Notes: generated by a model from the sequence alone, not told the origin. 64,000 bases of DNA from Pseudomonas sp. Irchel 3H7 (GCF_900187605.1 NZ_FYEA01000001.1:682001-746000); one strand, 5' to 3'; positions 19,752 through 29,012 are shown, numbered from the stretch's first letter. A program made the numbers and translations.

Positions 19752-21206
19752 GTGATCCAGTTTTTACTTAACCAGGAACTCCGTAGCGAGCACGCCCTGG
19801 ACCCGAATCTGACTGTGCTCAATTACCTGCGTGACCACGTGGGCAAGTCCGGCACCAAAGAAGGTTGCGCCAGCGGTGACTGCGGCGCCTGCACCGTGGT
19901 GGTCGGCGAGTTACAGACGGATGACGCTGGCCGCGAACACATTCGCTATCGCAGCCTCAACTCGTGCCTGACCTTTGTGTCGTCGTTGCACGGCAAACAA
20001 CTGATCAGCGTCGAAGACCTCAAACACCAAGGCGAACTGCACAGCGTGCAGAAAGCCATGGTCGAGTGCCATGGCTCGCAGTGCGGTTTCTGCACCCCCG
20101 GCTTCGTCATGTCGCTGTTCGCCCTGCAAAAGAACAGCGATGCACCGGATCAGGCCAAGGCCCACGAAGCGCTGGCCGGCAACCTCTGCCGCTGCACTGG
20201 CTACCGGCCGATTCTGGCCGCTGCCGAACAATCCTGCTGCGGCAAGCAAGCGGATCAGTTCGATGCCCGCGAAGCGGAGACCATCGCCCGCCTGAAAGCC
20301 ATCGCCCCGACCGATATCGGCGAACTCAACAGCGGCGACAAACGCTGCCTGGTGCCGCTGACCGTCGCTGATCTGGCCGACCTTTATGACGCGTACCCAC
20401 AAGCGCGCCTGCTCGCCGGCGGCACCGATCTGGCACTGGAAGTCACTCAGTTCCACCGCACTTTGCCGGTGATGATCTATGTCGGCAACGTCGCCGAAAT
20501 GAAGCGCATCGAAACCTTCGAAGACCGCATCGAAATCGGCGCCGCCACCGCCCTCTCCGACTGCTACGAAGCGTTGAACGCCGAGTACCCGGATTTCGGC
20601 GAACTGCTGCACCGCTTCGCCTCGCTGCAAATCCGCAACCAGGGCACCCTCGGCGGCAACATCGGCAACGCCTCGCCGATCGGTGACTCGCCACCGCTGC
20701 TGATCGCCCTCGGCGCGCAGGTGGTGCTGTGCAAAGGCGAAACCCGCCGCACCCTGAACCTCGAGGATTACTTCATCGACTACAAAGTCACCGCCCGTCA
20801 GGAAAGTGAATTCATCGAGAAGATCATCGTGCCGCGCGCCAGCGCCGAGCAATTGTTCCGTGCCTACAAAGTCTCCAAGCGTCTGGACGACGACATCTCC
20901 GCCGTCTGCGCCGCGTTCAACCTGCGCGTCGAAAACGGCGTAATCACCGATGCGCGCATGGCGTTCGGTGGTATGGCCGCGATCCCGAAACGCGCCGCCC
21001 ACTGTGAAGCCGCACTGATCGGTGCGCCGTTCAACAACGCCGTGGTCGAGCGCGCCTGCGCTGCACTGGCGGAAGATTTCACCCCGCTCTCGGACTTCCG
21101 CGCCAGCAAGGAATATCGCCTGCTCAGCGCGCAGAACCTACTGCGCAAATACTTCATCGAACTGCAAACACCGCACATCGAGACTCGGGTGACCGCTTAT
21201 GTCTAA
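19752..21206 (+). CDS. xdhA: Xanthine dehydrogenase small subunit (Fe-S/FAD)
   Basis: Electron-transfer subunit of xanthine dehydrogenase, which oxidises hypoxanthine and xanthine to urate. The 484 residues comprise a plant-type [2Fe-2S] domain (C39, C44, C47, C72), a second [2Fe-2S] domain (CGFC near 111-114 and CRC near 146-148), and from about 190 an FAD-binding domain with LLAGGTDLALE and GTLGGNIGNASP. The start is GTG at 19752 with GAGG seven bases upstream. The last bases overlap the xdhB start by eight, indicating translational coupling. First gene of the run xdhA-xdhB-xdhC-guaD. Confidence 0.96.
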   Translation: MIQFLLNQELRSEHALDPNLTVLNYLRDHVGKSGTKEGCASGDCGACTVVVGELQTDDAGREHIRYRSLNSCLTFVSSLHGKQLISVEDLKHQGELHSVQKAMVECHGSQCGFCTPGFVMSLFALQKNSDAPDQAKAHEALAGNLCRCTGYRPILAAAEQSCCGKQADQFDAREAETIARLKAIAPTDIGELNSGDKRCLVPLTVADLADLYDAYPQARLLAGGTDLALEVTQFHRTLPVMIYVGNVAEMKRIETFEDRIEIGAATALSDCYEALNAEYPDFGELLHRFASLQIRNQGTLGGNIGNASPIGDSPPLLIALGAQVVLCKGETRRTLNLEDYFIDYKVTARQESEFIEKIIVPRASAEQLFRAYKVSKRLDDDISAVCAAFNLRVENGVITDARMAFGGMAAIPKRAAHCEAALIGAPFNNAVVERACAALAEDFTPLSDFRASKEYRLLSAQNLLRKYFIELQTPHIETRVTAYV

Positions 21207-23598
21207 CCATCACGGCGTAGAGAAAACTCAAGCTGAACTGGCTGAATTGTTCGCCAAGGACCTGACCTCCGGTGTCGGCCGCAGCGTCAAGCACGACAGC
21301 GCCGCCAAGCACGTGTCTGGTGAGGCGCAGTACATCGATGACCGCCTGGAATTTCCGAACCAGTTGCACCTGTACGCACGCCTGTCGGACCGCGCCCACG
21401 CGAAAATCATCAGCATCGACACCTCGCCGTGCTACGCCTTCGAAGGCGTGCGCATCGCCATCACCCACGAAGACGTGCCGGGCCTGAAAGACATAGGCCC
21501 ATTGTTGCCGGGCGACCCGCTGCTGGCCATCGATGACGTGCAATTCGTCGGTCAACCGGTGCTCGCCGTCGCCGCGAAAGATCTGGAAACCGCGCGCAAA
21601 GCCGCGATGGCGGCGATCATCGAATACGAAGATCTCGAGCCGGTGCTGGACGTGGTTGAAGCCCTGCGCAAACGCCATTTCGTGCTCGACAGCCACACCC
21701 ACCAGCGCGGCGATTCGGTCTCGGCACTGGCGACCGCTGAACATCGCATTCAAGGCACGCTGCACATTGGCGGCCAGGAACACTTCTATCTGGAGACGCA
21801 AATCTCTTCAGTGATGCCGACCGAAGACGGCGGCATGATCGTCTACTGCTCGACGCAGAACCCGACCGAAGTGCAGAAACTGGTCGCCGAAGTGCTCGAC
21901 GTGTCGATGAACAAAATCGTCGTCGACATGCGCCGCATGGGCGGTGGCTTCGGCGGCAAGGAAACTCAAGCCGCCAGCCCGGCGTGCCTGTGCGCGGTGG
22001 TTGCGCACCTCACCGGTCAGCCGACCAAGATGCGCCTGCCGCGCGTCGAAGACATGCTGATGACCGGCAAGCGTCACCCGTTCTACGTCGAATACGACGT
22101 CGGCTTCGACAGCACCGGGCGCCTGCACGGGATCAACATGGATCTGGCCGGCAACTGCGGCTGCTCGCCGGACTTGTCCGCGTCGATCGTTGACCGGGCG
22201 ATGTTCCACTCGGACAACTCGTACTACCTCGGCGATGCGACCATCAATGGTCACCGCTGCAAGACCAACACCGCGTCGAACACCGCTTACCGTGGTTTCG
22301 GTGGTCCGCAAGGCATGGTCGCGATCGAAGAAGTGATGGACGCGATTGCCCGTCACCTGCAGCTCGACCCACTTGCCGTGCGCAAGGCCAACTACTACGG
22401 CAAGACCGAGCGCAACGTCACCCACTACTACCAGACCGTCGAGCACAACATGCTCGAAGAGATGACCGCCGAACTGGAAGAAAGCAGCCAGTACCACGAG
22501 CGCCGCGAAGCCATTCGTCGCTACAACGCCAACAGCCCGATCCTGAAAAAAGGCCTGGCGCTGACCCCGGTGAAATTCGGCATTTCCTTCACCGCGAGCT
22601 TCTTGAACCAGGCCGGCGCGCTGATCCACATCTACACCGATGGCAGCATCCACCTGAACCATGGCGGCACCGAAATGGGTCAGGGCCTGAACACCAAAGT
22701 CGCGCAGGTCGTGGCCGAAGTGTTCCAGGTCGAAATCGATCGTGTGCAGATCACCGCGACCAACACCGACAAGGTGCCGAACACTTCGCCGACGGCAGCG
22801 TCGAGCGGTGCCGACTTGAACGGTAAAGCGGCGCAGAACGCGGCGGAAATCATCAAGAAACGCCTGATCGAATTCGCTGCCCGTCACTTCAAAGTCACTG
22901 AAGAAGACGTTGAATTCCACAACGGCCATGTGCGTGTTCGCGACCATATCCTGACCTTTGAAGCGCTGATCCAGCAGGCGTATTTCAATCAGGTGTCGCT
23001 GTCGAGCACTGGCTTCTACAAGACTCCGAAAATCTACTACGACCGCAGCCAGGCGCGTGGGCGTCCGTTCTACTACTTCGCCTTCGGCGCGGCGTGCTGC
23101 GAAGTGATCGTCGACACCCTGACCGGCGAGTACAAGATGCTGCGCACCGACATTCTTCACGACGTCGGCGCCTCGCTGAACCCGTCCATCGACATCGGTC
23201 AGGTCGAGGGTGGTTTCATTCAGGGCATGGGCTGGCTGACCATGGAAGAACTGGTCTGGAACAACAAAGGCAAGCTGATGACCAACGGCCCGGCCAGCTA
23301 CAAGATCCCGGCGGTGGCGGACATGCCTCTGGATCTGCGGGTGAAACTGGTGGAAAACCGCAAGAACCCGGAAGACACCGTGTTCCATTCCAAGGCTGTC
23401 GGTGAACCGCCGTTCATGCTCGGGATTGCTTCGTGGTGTGCGATCAAGGATGCGGTGGCAAGCCTCGGTGATTACAAGCATCAGCCGCAGATCGATGCGC
23501 CGGCGACGCCGGAGCGGGTGTTATGGGGGTGTGAGCAGATGCGTCAGCTCAAAGCGGTGAAAGCCGTTGAAGCTGAAACCGAGCTGGCTCCGCTCTAA
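21199..23598 (+). CDS. xdhB: Xanthine dehydrogenase large subunit (molybdopterin)
   Basis: Catalytic subunit carrying the molybdenum cofactor. The 799 residues include the Moco-binding GGGFGGKE (about 250), the substrate-guiding arginine in TAYRGFGGPQGM, the GTEMGQGLNTK loop, and the catalytic base glutamate in KAVGEPPFMLG near the C-terminus. These match xanthine dehydrogenases rather than aldehyde or CO dehydrogenases. It overlaps xdhA by eight bases. A REP pair separates it from xdhC. Confidence 0.96.
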   Translation: MSNHHGVEKTQAELAELFAKDLTSGVGRSVKHDSAAKHVSGEAQYIDDRLEFPNQLHLYARLSDRAHAKIISIDTSPCYAFEGVRIAITHEDVPGLKDIGPLLPGDPLLAIDDVQFVGQPVLAVAAKDLETARKAAMAAIIEYEDLEPVLDVVEALRKRHFVLDSHTHQRGDSVSALATAEHRIQGTLHIGGQEHFYLETQISSVMPTEDGGMIVYCSTQNPTEVQKLVAEVLDVSMNKIVVDMRRMGGGFGGKETQAASPACLCAVVAHLTGQPTKMRLPRVEDMLMTGKRHPFYVEYDVGFDSTGRLHGINMDLAGNCGCSPDLSASIVDRAMFHSDNSYYLGDATINGHRCKTNTASNTAYRGFGGPQGMVAIEEVMDAIARHLQLDPLAVRKANYYGKTERNVTHYYQTVEHNMLEEMTAELEESSQYHERREAIRRYNANSPILKKGLALTPVKFGISFTASFLNQAGALIHIYTDGSIHLNHGGTEMGQGLNTKVAQVVAEVFQVEIDRVQITATNTDKVPNTSPTAASSGADLNGKAAQNAAEIIKKRLIEFAARHFKVTEEDVEFHNGHVRVRDHILTFEALIQQAYFNQVSLSSTGFYKTPKIYYDRSQARGRPFYYFAFGAACCEVIVDTLTGEYKMLRTDILHDVGASLNPSIDIGQVEGGFIQGMGWLTMEELVWNNKGKLMTNGPASYKIPAVADMPLDLRVKLVENRKNPEDTVFHSKAVGEPPFMLGIASWCAIKDAVASLGDYKHQPQIDAPATPERVLWGCEQMRQLKAVKAVEAETELAPL

Positions 23599-23615
23599 AG
23601 ACCGAGGGGCGGCCA

Positions 23616-23706
23616 ATCGCTGGCAAGCCAGCTCCCACAGGTTTTTGTGGCGTTTAACCGATAGGCGTTACACCGCAAATCCTGTGGGAGCTGGCTTGCC
23701 AGCGAT
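23616..23706. repeat. Inverted REP pair, family B
   Basis: Arms with core TCGCTGGCAAGCCAGCTCCC and its reverse complement lie between xdhB and xdhC, inside an apparent operon. It could make the upstream message more stable than the downstream one. Confidence 0.85.
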
Positions 23707-23743
23707 GAGGCCCGAACAGACAACGATGTTGTAGGGGTGAACT

Positions 23744-24601
23744 ATGTACAACTGGATCGACGCCCTCGCCGACCTGCAGAACCAGGGCGAACCCTGTGTG
23801 CTGGTGACGATCATCGAAGAACTCGGCTCGACGCCACGTAACGCCGGTTCGAAAATGGTCATCAGCGCTAACCAGAGCTTCGACACCATTGGTGGCGGGC
23901 ATCTGGAATACAAAGCCATGCAGATCGCCCGCGACATGCTCGCCAGCGGCAAGCAGGACACTCATCTGGAGCGCTTCAGCCTTGGCGCCAGCCTGGGCCA
24001 GTGCTGCGGCGGCGCCACCGTGTTGCTGTTCGAACCGATGGGCCAGGTGCAGGCGCAAATCGCCGTGTTCGGTGCCGGTCACGTTGGCCGCGCTTTGGTG
24101 CCCCTGCTCGCCAGCCTGCCCTGCCGGGTGCGCTGGATCGATTCGCGCGAGGCCGAATTCCCCGAACAGATCCCCCACGGCGTGCGTAAAATCGTTTCCG
24201 AAGAGCCTGTGGATGAAATCGATGAGCTGCCCGCCGGCAGTTATTGCATCGTCATGACCCACAACCATCAGCTCGACCTTGAACTCACTGCCGCGATCCT
24301 CAAGCGCAACGACTTCGCCTACTTCGGCCTGATCGGTTCGAAGACCAAACGCGCGAAGTTCGAACACCGTTTGCGTGATCGCGGTTTCGACAGCGGCGTC
24401 GTGCAACGCATGCGCTGCCCGATGGGCATCGGCGAAGTCAAAGGCAAACTGCCTGTGGAAATCGCCATCTCCATCGCCGGCGAAATCATCGCAACCTACA
24501 ACGCCAACTTCGGCCAGCAGACTGCCAGCGCCGAACCGATTGCCAAACTGCTGCCGGTTTCGCGGCGCAGTCAGGCGACCAAACTCAAAGCCTCAAACTG
24601 A
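23744..24601 (+). CDS. xdhC: Xanthine dehydrogenase accessory protein XdhC
   Basis: Binds the molybdenum cofactor and inserts its sulfurated form into XdhB. The 285 residues show the N-terminal XdhC/CoxI domain (ELGSTPRNAGSKMVIS, then GGGHLEYKA) and a C-terminal Rossmann domain starting with VFGAGHVGRALVPLL (about residue 108). An AGGGGTGA ribosome site precedes the ATG. It lies 145 bp after xdhB and 13 bp before guaD. Confidence 0.95.
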   Translation: MYNWIDALADLQNQGEPCVLVTIIEELGSTPRNAGSKMVISANQSFDTIGGGHLEYKAMQIARDMLASGKQDTHLERFSLGASLGQCCGGATVLLFEPMGQVQAQIAVFGAGHVGRALVPLLASLPCRVRWIDSREAEFPEQIPHGVRKIVSEEPVDEIDELPAGSYCIVMTHNHQLDLELTAAILKRNDFAYFGLIGSKTKRAKFEHRLRDRGFDSGVVQRMRCPMGIGEVKGKLPVEIAISIAGEIIATYNANFGQQTASAEPIAKLLPVSRRSQATKLKASN

Positions 24602-24614
24602 TTAGAGAACCCTC

Positions 24615-25919
24615 ATGCCTCTGACTCGCAAAGCCTACCGCGCCGCCATCCTGCACAGCATCGCCGACCCCGCCGAAGTCGGGATTGAAGCCTCCTACGA
24701 ATATTTCGAGGATGGCCTGCTGGTGGTCGATGGCGGCAAGATCAGCGCCCTCGGCCACGCCAGCGAATTGTTACCGACCCTGCCGGCGGACATCGAGATC
24801 GAGCACTACCAAGACGCGCTGATCACCCCGGGCTTCATCGATACCCACATTCACTTTCCACAAACCGGCATGGTCGGTGCCTACGGCGAGCAATTGCTCG
24901 ACTGGCTGAACACCTACACCTTCCCGTGCGAAAGCCAGTTCGGCGACAAGGCCCACGCCGATGAGGTCGCGGACATTTTCATCAAGGAACTGCTGCGCAA
25001 CGGCACCACCACCGCGCTGGTCTTCGGCAGCGTGCACCCGCAGTCGGTAAACTCGTTCTTCGAAGCCGCCGAAAAGCTCGACCTGCGCATGATCGCCGGC
25101 AAGGTGATGATGGACCGCAACGCGCCGGACTACCTGACCGACACCGCCGAATCGAGCTACGTCGAAAGCAAGTCGCTGATCGAGCGCTGGCACGGCAAGG
25201 GTCGCCTGCACTATGCAGTTACTCCACGCTTCGCGCCGACCAGTACTCCGGAACAACTGACCCTCGCCGGGCAACTGCTGAGCGAATACCCGGATCTGTA
25301 CATGCAGACCCACATCAGCGAAAACCTCAAGGAAATCGAGTGGGTCAAGGAGCTGTTCCCGGAGCGTAAAGGCTATCTCGACGTTTACGATCACTACCAA
25401 TTGCTCGGCGAGCGCTCGGTGTTCGCTCACGGCGTGCACTTGTGCGACGACGAATGCGCGCGTCTGGCGGAAACCGGCTCGGCGATCTCGTTCTGCCCGA
25501 CCTCGAACTTGTTCCTCGGCAGCGGCTTGTTCAACCTGCCGATGGCCGAGAAGCACAAACTCAACGTCGGTCTGGGCACTGACGTCGGCGGCGGCACCAG
25601 TTTTTCGCTGCTGCAAACGCTGAACGAAGCGTACAAAGTGATGCAACTGCAAGGTGCGCGACTGAGCCCGTTCAAGTCGCTGTATCTGGCGACGCTGGGT
25701 GGCGCACGCGCCCTGCGACTGGAAGACAAGATTGGCAACCTGCAACCGGGTTCTGATGCTGACTTCCTGGTGCTCGATTACAACGCTACGCCGCTGCTGA
25801 GCTATCGCTTGAAGCAGGCCAACAATATTGCCGAGACGTTGTTTGTTCTGATGACGCTGGGCGATGACCGCACGGTGCAGCAGACGTATGCGGCAGGTGC
25901 TTTGGTGCATCAGCGCTAA
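24615..25919 (+). CDS. guaD: Guanine deaminase
   Basis: Zinc amidohydrolase converting guanine to xanthine, the substrate of XdhAB. The 434 residues have the metal-binding HxH in GFIDTHIHFPQTG (about 75-86), THISEN (near 236), a histidine in FAHGVHL, and the family aspartate in GLGTDVGGGTSFSLL (near 322). It is last in the xdh run, and an intrinsic terminator follows. Together xdhABC and guaD take guanine and hypoxanthine to urate; urate-breaking genes are not in the window. Confidence 0.96.
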   Translation: MPLTRKAYRAAILHSIADPAEVGIEASYEYFEDGLLVVDGGKISALGHASELLPTLPADIEIEHYQDALITPGFIDTHIHFPQTGMVGAYGEQLLDWLNTYTFPCESQFGDKAHADEVADIFIKELLRNGTTTALVFGSVHPQSVNSFFEAAEKLDLRMIAGKVMMDRNAPDYLTDTAESSYVESKSLIERWHGKGRLHYAVTPRFAPTSTPEQLTLAGQLLSEYPDLYMQTHISENLKEIEWVKELFPERKGYLDVYDHYQLLGERSVFAHGVHLCDDECARLAETGSAISFCPTSNLFLGSGLFNLPMAEKHKLNVGLGTDVGGGTSFSLLQTLNEAYKVMQLQGARLSPFKSLYLATLGGARALRLEDKIGNLQPGSDADFLVLDYNATPLLSYRLKQANNIAETLFVLMTLGDDRTVQQTYAAGALVHQR

Positions 25920-25934
25920 GCTTTTCCAAGGCAT

Positions 25935-25973
25935 AAAAAATCCCCCGGTGGTGTGTACCCCGGGGGATTTTTT
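25935..25973 (+). terminator. Intrinsic terminator after guaD
   Basis: A very strong stem (AAAAAATCCCCCGG with CCGGGGGATTTTTT) lies 15 bp past the guaD stop. Symmetry lets it work on both strands, but the minus-strand GntR gene ends beyond the next REP pair. Confidence 0.92.
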
Positions 25974-25991
25974 GTTGCCTGTCAGATTGCT

Positions 25992-26082
25992 ATCGCTGGC
26001 AAGCCAGCTCCCACAGGTTTCTCGATGTATCGCAGATTTGGTGAACCCCACAATTCCCTGTGGGAGCTGGCTTGCCAGCGAT
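25992..26082. repeat. Inverted REP pair, family B
   Basis: Two family B arms in opposite orientation lie between the convergent guaD and GntR genes, just beyond the guaD terminator. Confidence 0.85.
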
Positions 26083-26101
26083 TGGGGCGACTCGGTGTCA
26101 T

Positions 26102-26866
26102 TTAGAGCTTGGCCGCAGGGCGCCCCGGCTTCTTGGTCTGCAACAAATGCGAGAACACCGCATGCAGATCATCCGACGCGCCTTCCTCGTCGAGGTTGAG
26201 CTTGCTGTCGATGTGATCCATGTGATGCATCATCAGATTCACCGCCAACTCACCGTCACGTTTCTCGATCGCGTCGATCAACTGGGTATGTTCATCGTAC
26301 GAGCAATGCGAGCGGTTGCCGCTTTCATACTGGGCAATGATCAGCGACGTCTGCGAAACCAGGCTGCGCTGGAAACTGATCAGTGGGGCGTTCATCGCCG
26401 CTTCCGCCAGTTTCAGGTGGAATTCGCCCGACAGCCGAATACCGGCGCCGCGATCACCGCGCGAGAAGCTGTCGCGCTCGTCGTTGACCATCTGGCGCAA
26501 CTCGGCAATCTGCTCGGCGGTGGCGTGTTGCACGGCCAACTCTGTGATCGCGCGCTCGACCAGACGGCGAGCGAGAAACACCTGACGCGCCTCTTCAACA
26601 CTCGGGCTGGCGACGACGGCGCCACGGTTCGGCCGCAACAGCACCACGCCCTCATGGGCCAGACGCGACAGCGCGCGGCGAATGATGGTGCGGCTGACCC
26701 CGAAGATTTCCCCCAGCGCTTCTTCGCTCAATTTTGTGCCGGGCGCCAGACGCTGTTCGAGGATGGCCTCGAAGATATGCGCGTAGACAATATCGTCCTG
26801 GGTTCCGCTGCGGCCGGCTTTGCCTGCTCGCGGTTGTTTCTTGAGGGGTTGCAACTGTTCGTTCAT
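26102..26866 (-). CDS. GntR-family (FadR subfamily) transcription regulator
   Basis: The 254-residue protein has a winged helix-turn-helix at about 28-95 (EEALGEIFGVSRTIIRRALS) and an FCD ligand domain at about 105-235. In that domain FHLKLAEAAMNAP and DEHTQLIDAIEKRD hold the usual metal-ligand histidines. A lysine- and arginine-rich start and a GRPAAKL end look disordered. ATG 26866 is the first credible start; the frame stays open far upstream but through a repeat. It sits between guaD and a BenE-type transporter, as a GntR gene does at this place in other pseudomonads, so purine control is a reasonable guess. Confidence 0.88.
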   Translation of the reverse strand: MNEQLQPLKKQPRAGKAGRSGTQDDIVYAHIFEAILEQRLAPGTKLSEEALGEIFGVSRTIIRRALSRLAHEGVVLLRPNRGAVVASPSVEEARQVFLARRLVERAITELAVQHATAEQIAELRQMVNDERDSFSRGDRGAGIRLSGEFHLKLAEAAMNAPLISFQRSLVSQTSLIIAQYESGNRSHCSYDEHTQLIDAIEKRDGELAVNLMMHHMDHIDSKLNLDEEGASDDLHAVFSHLLQTKKPGRPAAKL

Positions 26867-26958
26867 GGGCACTCGAGTCGGGAGAACTGCGGCGAATAGA
26901 CCGTGACTGTAATACGGCACAGTAGGTCGCTGGCAAGTATCGCGTAAAAAACAGCGCG

Positions 26959-26970
26959 ATTGTACACAAT
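26959..26970. promoter_or_regulatory. Candidate GntR operator
   Basis: ATTGTACACAAT is a palindrome with five paired bases per arm around AC, resembling operators of FadR-type GntR proteins. It lies about 90 bp upstream of the regulator start, in the region shared with the divergent transporter gene. Only one copy was seen. Confidence 0.45.
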
Positions 26971-27084
26971 GGATGGTGGCAACACGACTGTATGGCTGTT
27001 TGTGACCTCCGCTGTATTGCAACGATCCGTTACGTTTGAGTTTAGGCTTGATCGCAGAATCCGCTGCCAGAACACCACCTACCC

Positions 27085-27169
27085 TGTAGGAGCTGCCGAA
27101 GGCTGCGATCTTTTGACTTTGATTTTGAGAAGCAAGATCAACAGATCGCAGCCTTCGGCAGCTCCTACA
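27085..27169. repeat. Inverted REP pair, family A (outward order reversed)
   Basis: Same arms as other family A pairs but with TGTAGGAGCTGCCGAAGG outermost. It lies in the promoter side of the transporter gene, about 50 bp before its start, an unusual place for this repeat. Confidence 0.85.
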
Positions 27170-27220
27170 AGGGTTTGCGTTATGGCGGACATCTTCATTG
27201 GTATAAGGAACACCGTTGTC

Positions 27221-28411
27221 ATGAACGACGCCACGCACACTCAACTGCGCCCGCTGGCCGATACCTCGCCCTCAGCCATCGTCGCCGGGTTCATCGCGAT
27301 GATGACCGGCTACACCAGCTCGCTGGTGCTGATGTTCCAGGCCGGGCAAGCGGCGGGCCTGACCAGCGGGCAGATTTCTTCGTGGATCTGGGCGATCTCG
27401 ATCGGCATGGCGGTGTGTTCGATTGGCCTCTCGCTGCGTTATCGCACGCCCATCACCATCGCCTGGTCGACACCCGGCGCAGCGTTGCTGATCACCAGCC
27501 TCGGCGGCGTCAGTTATGGCGAGGCCATTGGCGCCTACATCACCTGCGCCGTGCTGGTGACGATCTGCGGCCTGACCGGCAGCTTCGAACGCCTGGTAAA
27601 AAAGATCCCCGCGTCACTGGCAGCGGCATTGCTGGCGGGGATTCTGTTCAAGATCGGCAGTGAAATCTTCGTCGCCGCGCAGCATCGCACCGGGCTGGTG
27701 CTGGGGATGTTCTTCACTTATTTGCTGGTCAAGCGTCTGTCGCCGCGTTATGCCGTGCTCGCCGCGCTGCTGATCGGCACCGCGCTGTCTGGCTTCATGG
27801 GGCTGCTGGATTTCAGCGGTTTTCATCTGGAAGTGGCGACGCCGGTGTGGACCACGCCGCACTTCTCGTTGGCAGCGACCATCAGCATTGGCATTCCGCT
27901 GTTCGTGGTCGCGATGACCTCGCAGAACATGCCCGGCATCGCCGTCCTGCGCGCCGACGGTTACAACGTTCCGGCCTCGCCGCTGATCACCACCACCGGC
28001 ATCGCTTCACTATTACTGGCGCCGTTCGGCTCCCACGGCATCAACCTCGCGGCCATCAGCGCGGCGATTTGCACCGGGCCGCATGCCCATGAGGATCGCA
28101 ACAAGCGCTACACCGCTGCGGTCTGGTGCGGGATTTTCTACGGGATTGCCGGGGTGTTCGGCGCCACGTTGGCGGCGTTGTTTGCCGCGCTGCCGAAGGA
28201 ATTGGTGCTGTCGATTGCCGCGCTGGCGCTATTCGGCTCGATCATCAATGGTTTGAGCATTGCCATGGCCGAGGTGAAGGAACGGGAGGCGGCGTTGATT
28301 ACCTTTATGGTCACGGCGTCGGGGCTGACGTTGTTTTCCATTGGTTCGGCGTTTTGGGGGATTGTCGCGGGGGTTTTGACGCTGGTGATTTTGAATTGGC
28401 GTAAAGCCTGA
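27221..28411 (+). CDS. BenE-family transporter (benzoate/H+ symporter type)
   Basis: Inner-membrane secondary transporter of 396 residues with about 12 hydrophobic helices. PITIAWSTPGAALL near the first third, FVVAMTSQNMPGIAVL and GSHGINLAAISAAICTGPHAHED near residue 270 match the BenE family, whose founding member imports benzoate. ATG 27221 is supported by AAGGAA about nine bases upstream. No benzoate genes are present; it lies beside guaD and a GntR regulator, where other pseudomonads carry a nucleobase transporter. The substrate is therefore uncertain and might be a purine-related acid. Confidence 0.85.
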   Translation: MNDATHTQLRPLADTSPSAIVAGFIAMMTGYTSSLVLMFQAGQAAGLTSGQISSWIWAISIGMAVCSIGLSLRYRTPITIAWSTPGAALLITSLGGVSYGEAIGAYITCAVLVTICGLTGSFERLVKKIPASLAAALLAGILFKIGSEIFVAAQHRTGLVLGMFFTYLLVKRLSPRYAVLAALLIGTALSGFMGLLDFSGFHLEVATPVWTTPHFSLAATISIGIPLFVVAMTSQNMPGIAVLRADGYNVPASPLITTTGIASLLLAPFGSHGINLAAISAAICTGPHAHEDRNKRYTAAVWCGIFYGIAGVFGATLAALFAALPKELVLSIAALALFGSIINGLSIAMAEVKEREAALITFMVTASGLTLFSIGSAFWGIVAGVLTLVILNWRKA

Positions 28412-28419
28412 GGTCAAAA

Positions 28420-28583
28420 GCCCCTCACCCTAACCCTCTCCCAGGAGGAGAGGGGACTGATCAGGGTGTTTGGAAGACATACGCCGACGTGGGATACCGA
28501 GTTGAACTCAGGTTTTGAACAGCCCACAAGTCGGCTCCCTCTCCAGGGGGAGAGGGCTGGGCGGGCGGCGTTCCGATGAGGGG
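28420..28583. repeat. Long intergenic inverted-repeat element, family E
   Basis: It begins CCCCTCACCCTAACCCTCTC and ends with a complementary GGGAGAGGGCTGGGCGGGCG followed by a GATGAGGGG motif. About 165 bp. Related copies are at 39709-39912 and 63207-63577. Confidence 0.75.
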
Positions 28584-28627
28584 TAGCCTCACCGCAAATC
28601 CCAAACCGAACCCCCAAACACCAGACG

Positions 28628-28662
28628 AAAAAAAACGGCGACCCTCAGGTCGCCGTTTTTTT
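28628..28662 (-). terminator. Intrinsic terminator after yggL
   Basis: A stem of ACGGCGACC with GGTCGCCGT, four-base loop, flanked by A8 and T7 tracts, is symmetric and strong. It lies six bases past the yggL stop on the minus strand. Confidence 0.92.
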
Positions 28663-28667
28663 CAGTA

Positions 28668-29012
28668 TCACTTAGCCGCGTTGATCGGCTTTTCCGGATA
28701 CCAAACGTCCAGCAACGGGCTGACTTCATACTTGGTCAGCTCGGAGCGGGTTTTCAGCCAGGCTTCAACGGCAGCGCGCTGCTCTTCGTTGACCGAGCCA
28801 CGCTTCTGCAGGCATACCAGACCGAAGTCGTCGCCGCCAACATAACCCAGACCGTTGGCTTCCATGGCTTCTTTGATGAATGCTTCGAGGAAAGCGTCAA
28901 TGGCTTCTTCGGACAAGTCTTCTTTGAAGTCCAGGTTCAGTTCGAAACCCAGCTCTTGAAATTCATCAACGCACAGTTTTTTGCGCAGACGCTGGGAACG
29001 GTTAGTCGCCAT
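28668..29012 (-). CDS. yggL: YggL-family (DUF469) ribosome-associated protein
   Basis: Small cytoplasmic protein of 114 residues. The N-terminal NRSQRLRKKLCVDEFQELGFEL and the acidic middle (EEAIDAFLEAFIKEAME) are hallmarks of the YggL/DUF469 family, whose E. coli member binds the 50S ribosomal subunit. ATG 29012 has a GAGG site 8 bases upstream. The frame is open farther upstream without a ribosome site. It is a single gene ended by a strong terminator. Confidence 0.93.
   Translation of the reverse strand: MATNRSQRLRKKLCVDEFQELGFELNLDFKEDLSEEAIDAFLEAFIKEAMEANGLGYVGGDDFGLVCLQKRGSVNEEQRAAVEAWLKTRSELTKYEVSPLLDVWYPEKPINAAK

Larger units (their letters stand above)
26867..27220. other. Divergent intergenic region, GntR / BenE
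   Basis: 354 bp without a gene. It holds the palindrome at 26959-26970, a reversed family A REP pair at 27085-27169, and the ribosome site of the transporter gene. No convincing sigma-70 or sigma-54 promoter was recognised. Confidence 0.6.

Noticed and set aside
21808..23481. A 557-codon frame opposite xdhB
   Set aside because: Antisense to clear xdhB motifs, and the composition (many His, Val, Gln) is typical of a mirror frame.
26960..27220. N-terminal extension of the BenE transporter frame
   Set aside because: The extension is encoded by a REP arm, and the ATG at 27221 has a good ribosome site.
26867..27244. N-terminal extension of the GntR regulator frame
   Set aside because: It runs through the operator and a REP pair; the ATG at 26866 gives a normal-length FadR-type protein.
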